64,000 nucleotides of DNA. Source: Kaistia hirudinis. Its GTDB lineage: Bacteria; Pseudomonadota; Alphaproteobacteria; Rhizobiales; Kaistiaceae. The notes beneath the pieces were generated by a model that searched no databases, was not told the DNA's origin, and worked only from the letters and a program-made list of their open reading frames with translations. The stretch is from the NCBI RefSeq assembly GCF_014196455.1, contig NZ_JACIDS010000003.1, positions 558,001 through 622,000 on the forward strand, in the 5' to 3' direction. How positions within the stretch are numbered: the stretch's first letter is position 1; each line of letters opens with the position of its first letter. The translations under genes and the position numbers were made by a program. Positions 52,460 to 62,600 of the stretch are shown in pieces.

Positions 52460-53617
52460 TTACTCGGCCGGAGCCACGGAAACGCCGGCGCGCTGCGGCT
52501 GGAACGAGCGCCCCGTGCGCGGCTTCATCCAGTCGAGCAGGAAGGCGAGGCCGAACAGCCCGACGAGGCCCGCGCCGATCAGCATGGTGTCGAGAACGAG
52601 GCTCGAGGCCGACAGGGTCGGGTCGTTCGGCAGCAGGAAGACGTTCTCGCGGATGATGTGGCCGGTGACCGAGAGCACGACCGAAAGCCAGAAGACGGGC
52701 AGCGTGTTGCGCCCGAGGCGGACGATCCAGTTATCGGCGTCGAGCCATTGCTGCAGGAAGCGCGGCACCGGGCTGAAGACGATCACATAGACCAGCGCCA
52801 GAAGGTGGGCGAGGCGGAAGACGCCAACCCAGCTCTTGTCGAAGCCGGTCAGCCAGACCCATTGCGGCAGCGGCGGGAAGCGATCCCAGAAGGCGCCGAC
52901 GACCAGCACGGCGCTCAGGACGAGATAGCCGACCGCGAGCGCATAGAGCGCGCTGGACGGCTTGACCACGTCACCGCGCCTTAGCTTCACGCCCATGACG
53001 AAGCCGATGGTGAAGATCAGCTGCCAGGTGAAAGGGTTGAAGAACCAGCCGCCCGGCGCGGGGTAGGCCGGCAGCGAAAGGCGGAAGATATTGGCGGCCA
53101 GCCACAGCGCGAAGCTGGCGCCGAGCGCCAGCGAGAGGCGGATGCGGGCGAGCACCATGATGGCGGGCAGCATCAGCAGCATGCAGACATACATCGGCAG
53201 GATGTTGAAATTGCCGGTCTGGTAGGTGAGGGCGCCGATGCCCGCCATCGCCTTCAGCGGCTCGTCCATGATCCAGTGCCGCTCGTCCGGCACCATCAGT
53301 TCCGGCTTTTCGAGGAGCACCGCGGCGGCGGCATAGAGCGCGAAGCCGATGGCGACCGAGGAGAGCTGGGCGACATAGAGCGTGCCGACCCGCTTCAGGA
53401 TCAGGCCGACCGAAAGCGGCGCCTGTCCGGAGAGGAAGCGGGGGAAAAAGGCGAGTGCCGCGGACATGCCCGCCAGCAGCACGAAAACCTCCGCCGCATC
53501 CGAAAGACCGAAATTCCTGTGCGTGAAATTCGCATAGAAATTCCCGGGAATGTGATTGACGAAGATGGAAAGCAGCGCGAGCCCACGGAAAAAATCGATC
53601 CGGTAGTCGCGCGGCAT
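52460..53617 (-). CDS. opgC: OpgC-family membrane protein
   Basis: A 385-residue integral membrane protein with about ten hydrophobic segments and the N-terminal signature RDYRIDFFRGLALLSIFVNHIPGN of OpgC, which adds succinyl groups to periplasmic glucans (acyltransferase-3-like fold). The ATG at 53617 matches the family start; an in-frame TTG at 53641 would add 8 residues, and neither has a clear Shine-Dalgarno. No glucan synthase genes (opgG/opgH or ndvB) are adjacent, so the substrate is inferred. Confidence 0.85.
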   Translation of the reverse strand: MPRDYRIDFFRGLALLSIFVNHIPGNFYANFTHRNFGLSDAAEVFVLLAGMSAALAFFPRFLSGQAPLSVGLILKRVGTLYVAQLSSVAIGFALYAAAAVLLEKPELMVPDERHWIMDEPLKAMAGIGALTYQTGNFNILPMYVCMLLMLPAIMVLARIRLSLALGASFALWLAANIFRLSLPAYPAPGGWFFNPFTWQLIFTIGFVMGVKLRRGDVVKPSSALYALAVGYLVLSAVLVVGAFWDRFPPLPQWVWLTGFDKSWVGVFRLAHLLALVYVIVFSPVPRFLQQWLDADNWIVRLGRNTLPVFWLSVVLSVTGHIIRENVFLLPNDPTLSASSLVLDTMLIGAGLVGLFGLAFLLDWMKPRTGRSFQPQRAGVSVAPAE

Positions 53618-53806
53618 GGTGTTCGAAAATGGCTGCAACAATTCAATCGATCCTGCGTGCAGGTTCCAATCTCACCTCTGCCGGCTAACAAGCAATAAAG
53701 GCCAGCTTGGGGCCGCGCGGCAATACGACAACCCGTCAATGCGCGCCGCGTTCCCGTGCCTCACGTGTCCGTGACGGGCGCAGGAGGTTGCGGGAAAGCC
53801 GGGTGC

Positions 53807-53835
53807 TTGCATATGATAAGGATGCTTATTATATT
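53807..53835 (+). promoter_or_regulatory. marR-emrAB promoter
   Basis: TTGCAT (53807-53812), a 17-bp spacer and TATATT (53830-53835). The expected transcription start (53841-53843) coincides with the ATG of the MarR gene at 53842, and there is no Shine-Dalgarno, so a leaderless mRNA is predicted. Confidence 0.55.
53811..53834. promoter_or_regulatory. MarR operator candidate (24-bp inverted repeat)
   Basis: ATATGATAAG and CTTATTATAT are 10-base arms (9 of 10 complementary) around GATG. The repeat covers the spacer and parts of both promoter hexamers, so a MarR dimer bound here would block RNA polymerase. Autorepression of marR-emrA-emrB is inferred from position. Confidence 0.6.
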
Positions 53836-53841
53836 GCCGCC

Positions 53842-54345
53842 ATGGATAAGCCGCCCCGCGAAAAGCACCTGGGTTTCCTAATAAACGACGTTGCGCGCCT
53901 GCTCCGTCGCGCCTTCGATCAGCGCGCACAGGGGGCCGGCCTGACGCGCGCCCAGTGGCAGGTTCTGGCCCATCTCTTCCACAATGAGGGCTCGAACCAG
54001 GCCGCGGTCGCCGAGGCGCTGGAGATCGAGCCGATCACGCTGTCGCGCCACATCGACAAGCTCGAGAAGCTCGGCTTCGTGGTGCGCCTCCCCGATCCGA
54101 ACGATCGCCGTGCCCGCCGCTTGCATCTGACGCCGGCGGTTCAGCCGCTGCTCGATGAGATGCGGCTTATCGGCAAGAGCGTACTCGCGGCCGCCCTCGA
54201 GGGCGTGGATGCGGAGGAGACGGAGCGCATGATCACTTCGCTCTCGCGCATGCGCGCCAACATGGCCGGACGCGGCATCGAAACACCCGATCATTCCGGC
54301 GACGCGCCCATGCCGTCGTCCCAACGCCAGAAGGTGCCGTCATGA
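53842..54345 (+). CDS. MarR-family transcriptional regulator
   Basis: A 167-residue winged-helix regulator with LTRAQWQVLAHLFHNEGSNQAAVAEALEIE-type recognition region, LSRHIDKLEKLGFVVR and the wing PDPNDRRARRLHLT. It probably represses emrA-emrB and is released by a small hydrophobic compound. It overlaps emrA by 4 bp. Start 53842 is chosen by family length and because the promoter leaves no room for a longer form. Confidence 0.9.
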   Translation: MDKPPREKHLGFLINDVARLLRRAFDQRAQGAGLTRAQWQVLAHLFHNEGSNQAAVAEALEIEPITLSRHIDKLEKLGFVVRLPDPNDRRARRLHLTPAVQPLLDEMRLIGKSVLAAALEGVDAEETERMITSLSRMRANMAGRGIETPDHSGDAPMPSSQRQKVPS

Positions 54346-55595
54346 GCGCCCAAACCGACCAGAATGCCTCGGAAGCAAAAGCTGCCGGCACCGCGCAGGC
54401 AAACCCGGCCAGTCCCGTCAAGGACGCGGCCAAGGCGCCGCAGCTGACCGTCGTCGGCGAGGCGCCGCCCGCCAAGCGCAAGCGCGGCCTCAGGGTCGGC
54501 CTGATGCTGGCGCTGCCGCTCGTGCTCGCCATCGGTGGCGGCTATCTGTGGCTGACCGGCGGCCGCTTCGCCGCGACCGACAACGCCTATCTCGAGCAGA
54601 ACCGCGTGACGATCACCGCCGACCAGTCGGGCCGGCTCGTCGAGGTCGCGGTGGCCGAGAACGACCGCGTCAAGAAGGGCGATCTGCTCTTCCGAATCGA
54701 TCCCGAGCCCTACAAGATCGCGCTCGACCAGGCCAATGCGGCCGTGGCGGTCGCGCGCCTCGAGGTGGAGCAGCTCCGCTCCGCCTATCAGCAGGCGCTT
54801 GCGGCGCAGCAGTCGGCGACGGATACGCTCGACTATCAGCAGAAGGTCTTCGCGCGCCAGCAGGACCTGTTGAAGCGCGGCGTCTCGTCCAATGCCGATT
54901 TCGACACGGCGCAGAATGCGCTGCGCAATGCCGAGCAGTCCCTGGCACAGGCGAAGGAAAAGGTTGCCGGCGCGCTGACCGCGATCGGCGGCGATCCCAA
55001 CATCGAGACGGACAAGCATCCCGCGGTGATGCAGGCGCTGGCCGCCGCCGCAAGCGCTGCGCTCGCCCTGAAGCAGACGGCGGTGTTTGCCCCGGCGGAC
55101 GGCATCGTCTCGCAGACGGATCGCCTGCGCGTCGGCCAGTACGTCACCAATCCCGCCATGGCGCCGACGGCGCTGATGAGCCTCGTCGAGACGGCGACGA
55201 CCTATGTCGAGGCGAATTTCAAGGAGACCGACCTCACCCATATGAGGGTCGGCCAGGATGCGACGGTCACGCTCGACGCCTATCCGGATCACACCTTCCG
55301 CGCGACGGTCGATTCGATCGATGCCGGCACCGGTTCGGCCTTCTCGCTGTTGCCGGCGCAGAACGCCACCGGCAACTGGGTCAAGGTGGTCCAGCGCGTG
55401 CCGGTGCGTTTGAAGCTGGTCGATGCGGTCGACAAGGACGTGCTCCAGGCCGGCCTCAGCGCCTCGGTGGAGGTCGATACGGGCTACAAGCGCTCGCTGC
55501 CGGGCTTCGGCACGGCGCAGGCGGCCGACTCGCTGAGCATCCGCACGGCCGAGGACGAGAAGACAGGCGCGGCGGCCAATATCGCCACGCAATAG
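54342..55595 (+). CDS. emrA: HlyD/EmrA-type membrane fusion protein
   Basis: A 417-residue periplasmic adaptor: cytoplasmic N-terminus, one transmembrane helix (about 51-70), then biotinyl-lipoyl and coiled-coil hairpin domains (YLEQNRVTITADQSGRLVEVAV, NDRVKKGDLLFRID, long helices at about 125-215) and a beta-barrel (ETATTYVEANFKETDLTHMRVGQ). It links the MFS pump EmrB to an outer-membrane TolC-like channel for multidrug efflux. TolC is not in the window. Confidence 0.9.
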   Translation: MSAQTDQNASEAKAAGTAQANPASPVKDAAKAPQLTVVGEAPPAKRKRGLRVGLMLALPLVLAIGGGYLWLTGGRFAATDNAYLEQNRVTITADQSGRLVEVAVAENDRVKKGDLLFRIDPEPYKIALDQANAAVAVARLEVEQLRSAYQQALAAQQSATDTLDYQQKVFARQQDLLKRGVSSNADFDTAQNALRNAEQSLAQAKEKVAGALTAIGGDPNIETDKHPAVMQALAAAASAALALKQTAVFAPADGIVSQTDRLRVGQYVTNPAMAPTALMSLVETATTYVEANFKETDLTHMRVGQDATVTLDAYPDHTFRATVDSIDAGTGSAFSLLPAQNATGNWVKVVQRVPVRLKLVDAVDKDVLQAGLSASVEVDTGYKRSLPGFGTAQAADSLSIRTAEDEKTGAAANIATQ

Positions 55596-55618
55596 AGGCC
55601 ATGCAATCGGCGATGCCC

Positions 55619-55676
55619 GGCATGCCGCGCAGCGCGACGGCCCGCGAATTCCCATGGGATCCGCGGCATGCCGCGC
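55619..55676. repeat. Palindromic repeat between emrA and emrB
   Basis: GGCATGCCGCGC occurs twice (55619-55630, 55665-55676) around a 25-bp near-palindrome centred on CCCATGGG (55642-55666). The 118-bp gap is unusual within an emrAB operon and is filled by this REP-like element, which may modulate emrB expression. Confidence 0.55.
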
Positions 55677-55713
55677 GCGGTGACGCGGAGCCCGGGATCC
55701 AGGGTCCAGTCAG

Positions 55714-57231
55714 ATGAACGCTCCTGCCGCCTTCAAGCCGGTCCCCTTCCGCGGGCTGATCACCGTCTCGATCATGCTCGCGACGATCATGCAGGTGCTC
55801 GACACCACGATCGCCAATGTCGCGCTGCCGTCCATGCAGGGCTCGCTGGGCGCGGCGCAGGACACGATCACCTGGGTGCTCACCTCCTACATCGTCGCCG
55901 CGGCGATCGCGACGCCGATCACGGGATGGGTGGCCGATCGCATCGGCATCAAGCGGCTGTTCCTCATCTCCGTCGCCGGCTTCACGCTCGCCTCGATGCT
56001 CTGCGGCCTTTCGCAGAGCCTGATGCAGATGGTCGGCTTCCGCATCCTGCAGGGCATCTTCGGCGCCGCGCTGGTGCCGCTGTCGCAATCGGTGCTGCTC
56101 TCCATCAACCCGAAAGAGAAGCACGGCCAGGCCATGGCGATGTGGGGCGCCGGCATCATGGTCGGCCCGATCATCGGACCGACACTCGGCGGCTGGCTGA
56201 CCGATAGCTTCAACTGGCGCTGGGTGTTCTTCATCAATCTGCCGGTAGGCATCCTCGCCTTTGCCGGTATCTTCGCCTTCATGCGCGAAGGGCCTATCCG
56301 CGATCGCCGGTTCGATTTCTTCGGCTTCGCTTTTCTCTCGCTCGGCATCGGCGCCTTGCAGATGTTGCTCGACCGCGGCGAGCAGCTCGACTGGTTCTCC
56401 TCGCCCGAGGTCCTGATCGAGGCCGCGCTGACCGCGATCGGCTTCTGGGTCTTCACGATCCACATGGCGACATCGAAGCTCACCTTCATCGATCCGCACA
56501 TCTTCAAGGATCGCAACTTCGTCACGGGACTCGTCTTCATCTTCATCATCGGCATCATCCTGCTCGCCACCATGGCGCTGCTGCCGCCGATGCTGCAGAA
56601 CCTCTATGGCTATCCGGTCATCACCACCGGCATCATCCTGGCGCCGCGCGGCGTCGGGACCATGGCCGCGATGCTGCTGGTCGGGCGGCTGATGGGGAAG
56701 GTCGATCCGCGGCTGCTGATTCTGGTCGGTCTGTCGGCCACGAGCTGGTCGCTCTACGACATGACGACCTGGGCGCCGCAGATGGGCTCGGTCCCGTTCA
56801 TGATCACCGGCGTCGTGCAGGGTTTCGGGCTCGGCTTCGTCTTCGTGCCGCTCTCCACCATCGCCTTCGCGACGCTGCCGCCGCACTGGCGCACCGACGC
56901 GGCGAGCCTCTTCTCGCTCGTGCGCAATCTCGGCTCCTCGATCGGCGTCTCGCTGGTCGCGACGTTGCTGGCGCAGAACACGCAGGTGAACCACCAGGTG
57001 CTGGCGGGCCATGTCACGCCGTTCAATCCGGCGATCCCGGCCGACGCGGCGATGGGCAATCTGGAGACGCTTGCCCAGATCAACAACGTCATCACCCGCG
57101 AGGCGGCGTTCATTGCCTATATCGACGACTTCAAGCTCATGATGTTCGTCACGCTGACGACCATCCCGCTGCTGCTCCTGCTGCGCTACCGCCCGCAAAA
57201 GGGCCCGGCCCAGCACGTCGCACTCGATTGA
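55714..57231 (+). CDS. emrB: DHA2-family MFS multidrug efflux pump EmrB
   Basis: A 505-residue, 14-helix major facilitator (DHA2). Motifs include LDTTIANVALPSMQGSL in helix 1, WVADRIGIKRLF (motif A) and GAGIMVGPIIGPTLGGWLTD (motif C, antiporter). It exports hydrophobic compounds by proton antiport together with EmrA. Its Shine-Dalgarno is weak. It converges on the chromate transporter with a 76-bp gap without a clear terminator. Confidence 0.92.
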   Translation: MNAPAAFKPVPFRGLITVSIMLATIMQVLDTTIANVALPSMQGSLGAAQDTITWVLTSYIVAAAIATPITGWVADRIGIKRLFLISVAGFTLASMLCGLSQSLMQMVGFRILQGIFGAALVPLSQSVLLSINPKEKHGQAMAMWGAGIMVGPIIGPTLGGWLTDSFNWRWVFFINLPVGILAFAGIFAFMREGPIRDRRFDFFGFAFLSLGIGALQMLLDRGEQLDWFSSPEVLIEAALTAIGFWVFTIHMATSKLTFIDPHIFKDRNFVTGLVFIFIIGIILLATMALLPPMLQNLYGYPVITTGIILAPRGVGTMAAMLLVGRLMGKVDPRLLILVGLSATSWSLYDMTTWAPQMGSVPFMITGVVQGFGLGFVFVPLSTIAFATLPPHWRTDAASLFSLVRNLGSSIGVSLVATLLAQNTQVNHQVLAGHVTPFNPAIPADAAMGNLETLAQINNVITREAAFIAYIDDFKLMMFVTLTTIPLLLLLRYRPQKGPAQHVALD

Positions 57232-57307
57232 GCTCCCTTCGGCGCCACCAGCTCGCCCCGTGACGCAGTCCCTACCCGCGTCCTTCGGCGGCCGGTGGCG
57301 CCGATCC

Positions 57308-58546
57308 CTATCGCAGCAGATAGCCGGCGAGCGCCGCCAGCGGCACGACGATGAAGACCGGGACCCGGCCCGCGGTGATCAGCGCGTAGCAGAACACCGC
57401 GGCAGCGAGATCGCGCCCATTATGGACCGCCGTCACGAAGACGGGGTCATAGAGCGCCGCGCCGAGCAGGCCGACCACGGCGGCATTGACGCCCGCGAGC
57501 GCCTTGCGGCAGGCGGCGTTGGAGCGCAGGCGCAGCCAGAACGGCAGCACGCCCGTCACCAGCAGGAAGGCCGGCAGGAAGATCGCGAGCGTCGCGAGCA
57601 GCGCGCCGGAGATCGGGCCCGGCACCGCCGCGACGGCGCCGAGGAAGGCGGCAAGGGTGAACAGCGGCCCCGGCATCGCCTGAACCGCGCCATAGCCCGC
57701 CACGAAGGCTGCATCCGGAACGAGCCCCTTGTCGACCACGGCGCTCTGCAGCATGGGCAGCACGACATGGCCGCCGCCGAAGACCAGCGCGCCAGCGCGG
57801 TAGAATGCATCGGCGAGGACGAGTGCGGGCGTCGGTGCCAGATGCGCAGCGAGCGGCAGGCCGGCGAGCAGCAGGAAGAAGAGTGCCATGAGCACGGCGC
57901 CGGTCCTCCGCGTCACCGGCACGGCCGCGCCCTGGCGGACATGCGGCGGCGTTGCCGGATCGAGGCGCCAGCCGGCCAGGCCGCCGAGAACGAGGATCAG
58001 GATCTGGACGGCGCCGAGCGGAACGGCCAGCGCAAGGGCGGCGGCGGCGAGCGCGATTCCCGCATGCAGCCGGCCGCTCGCCAGCGACACGGCCATGCCG
58101 CGCACCGCCTCGGCGACGACGGCGAGCGCGACGATGGCGAGCGCGCCGATGACGCCGCGGTCGATCCCGGCGGATCCCGATGCCGCGACGGCGAGGCCGA
58201 TCAGCGTCATGGCGAGCGCGGAGGGCGCTGTGAAGCCGATGAAGGCGGCGAGCGCGCCGGCAAAGCCGCCGCGCGAGAGGCCGATCGCCATGCCGAGCTG
58301 GCTCGAGGCGGGGCCGGGGAGGAACTGGCAGAGCGCGACGAGATCGGCGAAGGCCGGCTCGTCGAGCCATTTCAGCCGGGCGACGAAGCGCTCGCGGAAA
58401 TAGCCGATATGGGCGACCGGGCCGCCGAAGGCGGTGAGGCCGAGGCGCAGGAACTCAAGGAAGATGCGCCCCGGCGTGACGGCGCCGGCGGGGACGGCAG
58501 CGCCGGGCGAACCCGGTGCGGCCGCCGGCCGCCGCGCGCGGCTCAT
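57308..58546 (-). CDS. chrA: Chromate transporter ChrA (long-chain)
   Basis: A 412-residue CHR-superfamily protein with two homologous halves, each starting with the CHR signature: LRLGLTAFGGPVAHIGYFRERFV near the N-terminus and FYRAGALVFGGGHVVLPML in the second half, plus PGPASSQLGMAIG and MPGPLFTLAAFLGA. About ten transmembrane helices. Family members export chromate, though many chromosomal copies are untested. Start 58546 overlaps the stop of the upstream hydrolase by 4 bp. Confidence 0.9.
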   Translation of the reverse strand: MSRARRPAAAPGSPGAAVPAGAVTPGRIFLEFLRLGLTAFGGPVAHIGYFRERFVARLKWLDEPAFADLVALCQFLPGPASSQLGMAIGLSRGGFAGALAAFIGFTAPSALAMTLIGLAVAASGSAGIDRGVIGALAIVALAVVAEAVRGMAVSLASGRLHAGIALAAAALALAVPLGAVQILILVLGGLAGWRLDPATPPHVRQGAAVPVTRRTGAVLMALFFLLLAGLPLAAHLAPTPALVLADAFYRAGALVFGGGHVVLPMLQSAVVDKGLVPDAAFVAGYGAVQAMPGPLFTLAAFLGAVAAVPGPISGALLATLAIFLPAFLLVTGVLPFWLRLRSNAACRKALAGVNAAVVGLLGAALYDPVFVTAVHNGRDLAAAVFCYALITAGRVPVFIVVPLAALAGYLLR

Positions 58547-59484
58547 TTTCCTTCGATGAAGGCGAGGCTCGCCGCCGCCATCAGGTCGACGGTCTGCGGG
58601 CCGGTGAAGGCGTCGAAAGCGTGGTCGGTCGGCAGCACCATCAGCCCCTCCGGGCCGTCGTGATAGGCGAGGAAGGATTCGCCCGCGAAGGGCTGCGGCG
58701 TCACGACGGTATCCTTGGTGCCGACGATGACCAGCAGCGGGCCGCTGTAATGCGAGATCGCAGCGACCGGATCGACCGTCACCAGCGACTGGAAGAAGCG
58801 GGCCTTGAGCTTGGTCGTGGCGCCCCAGGGCAGCTTGATCTCGATGACCGCGTCGGGATCGGCCGAGGCAATCGCCTTCTCGACGGCTTCGCTGCCGAGG
58901 AAATGGCTGAAATTGTAGAGCGCGTTGCTGGCCGGCGCCCACAGCGTCGCCGTGACGACCGGGCGTTCGGCCGCGACATGGGCGGCAACGAGGCCGCCGA
59001 GGCTCCAGCCCAGCACGTGGATCTTGGCCGGGTCGATATTCGTCTGGGTCTTCAGCCAGTCGAAGGCGGCGAGCGCATCGACGATCTCGCCCTGCGGGGT
59101 CATGTCCTCCCACTTGCCCGAGCTCTCGCCCGAGCCGGTGAAATCGATGCGGAGGCTCGCCAGGCCACGCGCGGCGAGGATATGCGCCGTGCGCGAGAAC
59201 ACGCCTTCCTTGGTGCCTTCGATCGGCAGTTCGTCACGCGATCCCGTGAAGCCGTGCAGCAGCAGCACGACGGGCGGCTTCTCGGCGCCCTTGGGCAGGG
59301 TGAGCGTGCCGACGATCGTCGCGTCGCCGCGCTTGATCTCGACGCGGCTCTCGACATAGTCGGCCGCAGGGCGCGCCAGAACCTCCGCCGCCGACGTCTT
59401 GAGCTTGTCCGTCACGTCCTCGGCCCGGGCAAAGCCCGCGACAGCGGCCAACAGCGCCGCCGAAAGAGCCAAACGCTTCAACAT
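58543..59484 (-). CDS. Periplasmic alpha/beta hydrolase
   Basis: A 313-residue alpha/beta hydrolase with a signal peptide (1-22, ending GFARA). The oxyanion region LLLHGFTGSRDE, nucleophile elbow GWSLGG, acid GTKDTVV and His in DHAFDAF are present, resembling dienelactone/acyl-peptide hydrolase-like esterases. Start 59484 has a GAGGG site about 10 bp upstream. Translational coupling to chrA is seen, with no obvious metabolic link. Confidence 0.85.
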   Translation of the reverse strand: MLKRLALSAALLAAVAGFARAEDVTDKLKTSAAEVLARPAADYVESRVEIKRGDATIVGTLTLPKGAEKPPVVLLLHGFTGSRDELPIEGTKEGVFSRTAHILAARGLASLRIDFTGSGESSGKWEDMTPQGEIVDALAAFDWLKTQTNIDPAKIHVLGWSLGGLVAAHVAAERPVVTATLWAPASNALYNFSHFLGSEAVEKAIASADPDAVIEIKLPWGATTKLKARFFQSLVTVDPVAAISHYSGPLLVIVGTKDTVVTPQPFAGESFLAYHDGPEGLMVLPTDHAFDAFTGPQTVDLMAAASLAFIEGK

Positions 59485-59552
59485 CCCGCATATCCCTCTG
59501 GTTCGACAATCGGCCCGCCGCTTCGCGGCCGGGCCAGGACACAGATCAAGAA

Positions 59553-59575
59553 AAAGGCCGGCGAAGCCGGCCTTT
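59553..59575 (-). terminator. Rho-independent terminator of the RND operon
   Basis: AAAGGCCGGC-GAA-GCCGGCCTTT is a perfect 10-bp stem; on the minus strand it is followed by TTC after a five-T run including the stem end. It begins 28 bases after the RND pump stop and insulates the hydrolase-chrA unit. Confidence 0.88.
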
Positions 59576-59603
59576 CTCATCGTCCTGCGATTGCTGCGCC
59601 GCG

Positions 59604-62600
59604 TCAATGCGCTGCGGCGGGCTCGGCGGTCGGCGCGGGGCCGGCCGGGGGCGGCGCATGCGGCGTGGCCGGCGCGCTGCCGTCCGTATGCTGCTTATGC
59701 TCGCTCGACAGCAGCGTGTAGAACATCGGCACCACGAAGAGCGTGAAGATCGTACCGATCGACATGCCCGAGGCGATGACGATACCCATCGCGAAGCGTG
59801 CCTTGGCGCCGGCGCCCACCGAGGTGATCAGCGGCACGACGCCGAACACCATGGCCGCCGTCGTCATCAGGATCGGACGCAGGCGCACCCGGGCGGCCTC
59901 GATGATCGCCTCGCGCTTGCCGAGACCGCGCAGCTCGCGCTGCTGGTTGGCGAACTCCACCATCAGGATGCCGTGCTTGGTGATCAGGCCGACCAGCGTG
60001 ATCAGACCCACCTGGCTGTAGATGTTGATCGTTCCGCCCGATAGCGCCGGCACGAAATTGCCGAGCCGCGAGCAGACGTTCAGCACCGCCACCGCGCCGA
60101 AGATCGACAGCGGCACCGACATCATGATGATGAGCGGGTCGCGGAAGCTCTCGAACTGGGCGGCGAGCACCAGATAGATCACGACGATGGCGAGGCCGAA
60201 CACGATGAGCAGCGTGTTGCCGGTCTCGATTTCCGTGCGCGACTGGCCGGCATATTCGAGGAAGAAGCCCTGCGGCATGACTTCCTTGGCGATCTGCTGC
60301 AGTTCAGCGAGGCCCTGGCCCGACGTGACACCGGGCACCGGCAGCGCGGAGAGCGTCGCCGAGTTGAGCTGGTTGAACTGCTCGATCGCCGGCGCAGAGC
60401 CGACCGTATCGATCGACACCACCGAGGACAGCGGCACCATGTCGCCGGATTGCGCCCGCACGAAGAAGGTGCCGAGGCTCTCCGGATTCATGCGGTACTT
60501 CTGCGGCACCTGCGTGATGATGTCGTAGGCGCGCGACTCCCGGTCGAACTTCGAGATGCCGTTCTCGCCCACGAGCAGCGTCAGCGTGTTGCCGATATCC
60601 GCGACGGAAACACCGAGCGCGGCGGCACGGGCACGATCGATCGTGACGTTGACCTTCGGCGTGTCGAAGGACAGCGAGTTCTGCACGATGATGAACTTGC
60701 CCGAGCCCATGGCACGGCCGAGGATCGTCTCAGCGACCTGATAGACGCGGTCGGCAGCGGCGGTCGACTGGATCACGATCTGGATCGGCAGGCCGCCGCC
60801 GGTGCCCGGCAGCGAGGGGACGCCAAACACGAAGGACTGAACGCCGGCCACCTGGTTGAGCAGCCCCTGCACCTCCTGCTGGATCTCGGCCTGGGTCCGC
60901 GTACGCTGGCTCCAGGGCTTGAGCACGAGGCCGGAGAAGGCCGAGTTGGCGGAGCCCGATCCGGAGATCGAGAACAGCGCGTCACGCTCGGGGATATCCT
61001 TCGTCTTCTGCGCGATCTGGTCCACGTAATGCTGCGTGTAGTCGACCGTCGCATATTGCGGCGCATTGACGACCGCAAACATCGCGCCCTGATCTTCCTC
61101 GGGCGCCAGCTCCGACTTGGTGCTGGTGAAGAGGTAGACGAGCGTGCCGAGGATCACGGCCACCATCAGCAAGGTGATCGGGCGCACCTTCAGCGAGCCG
61201 TCGAGACGGCGCGCATACCAGTTGCCGAACCGCTCGAAGATGCGATCGACGAAGTGCTGCAGCTTGCCGCCGCCCGGCTTCAGGATGCGCGCCGCCATCA
61301 TCGGGGAGACGGTGACGGCGACGAAGCCGGACAGGATCACGGCGCCGGCCAGCGTCAGCGAGAACTCCCGGAAGAGCGCTCCGGTGACGCCCTGCGTGAA
61401 GGCGATTGGCGCATAGACCGCGGCGAGCGTGATCGTCATCGAGACCACGGCGCCGAAGATCTCGCGCATGCCAACGATCGCCGCCTCCATCGGGGCGAGA
61501 CCTTCCTCGATATGGCGATGGATATTCTCCACCACGACGATGGCGTCGTCGACGACGAGGCCGATCGCCAGCACCATCGCGAGGAGCGTCAGTGTGTTCA
61601 GCGAGTAGCCGAGCGCCCAGAGGATGAAGCAGACGCCGATCAGCGACAGCGGGATCGTCACGATCGGGATGATGACCGACCGGAACGAGCCGAGGAACAG
61701 CAGGATCACCACGACGACGATTGCCGCGGCCTCGAGGATCGTGTGCAGCACCTCCTCGATCGAGGCACTGATCGCCTCAGTCGAGTCGTAGACGAGCACG
61801 ATATCCATGCCGGCCGGGAGCGACGACTGGATGAGCGGAAGCTCAGCCCTGACGCCCGCCGAGACGTCGAGCGGGTTGGCCGACGGCGTCTGGTAGATGC
61901 CGAGGAACACGCCCTCCTCGCCGTTGAAGCGCACCCGCGTGTCGTTGGACGCTGCGGCGAGCTCGATCCGGGCAATGTCGTGCAGGCGGACGACTTCGTC
62001 GCCATTGGCACGGACGGGCAGCTCGCCGAACGTGTCCGGATCCTGCAGCGTCGTCTTCGCCTCGATCGAATAGGCGTAGTACTCGTTCTTGGTCTTGCCG
62101 GGCGCCGAGAGGAAGTTGGAGCCCTGGATGGCCGCCAGCACCTCGGTCGCGGTGACCTTGCGGGCCGCCATGGCGGTCGGGTCGAGCCAGACGCGCATGG
62201 CGAATTCCTGAGCGCCCAGCACCTCGGCATTGGCAACGCCGTTGACGGTGGCGAAACGCGGCTGGATCACGCGGATCAGGTAGTCCGTGAGCTGCTGCGT
62301 GTTCATCGTCTTCGAGCGCGCCGCCAGATACATGAGCGCGAAGGTGAAGCCCGTGCCCTTCTGGATGACGGGGTCCTTGGCCTCGGTCGGAAGGTCGCCG
62401 CGGACCTGCTGCACCTTGGCAATGACCTCGGTCAGCGCCTTGTCGGGATCGGTGTTGAGGCGCATGTAGACCGAGACGGTCGACAGGCCGAGTGCCGACT
62501 TCGACGTCACATAGTCGACGCCTTCGGCTGACGAGACCGACTTGGTGATGGTCGAGGTGATGAACCCCTGGATGACGTCCGCGCTCGCGCCCGGATACGC

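Noticed and set aside
60450-62531. A 693-codon open frame antisense to the RND pump
   Set aside because: Composition is typical of an antisense shadow, and the RND frame is full length with all motifs.
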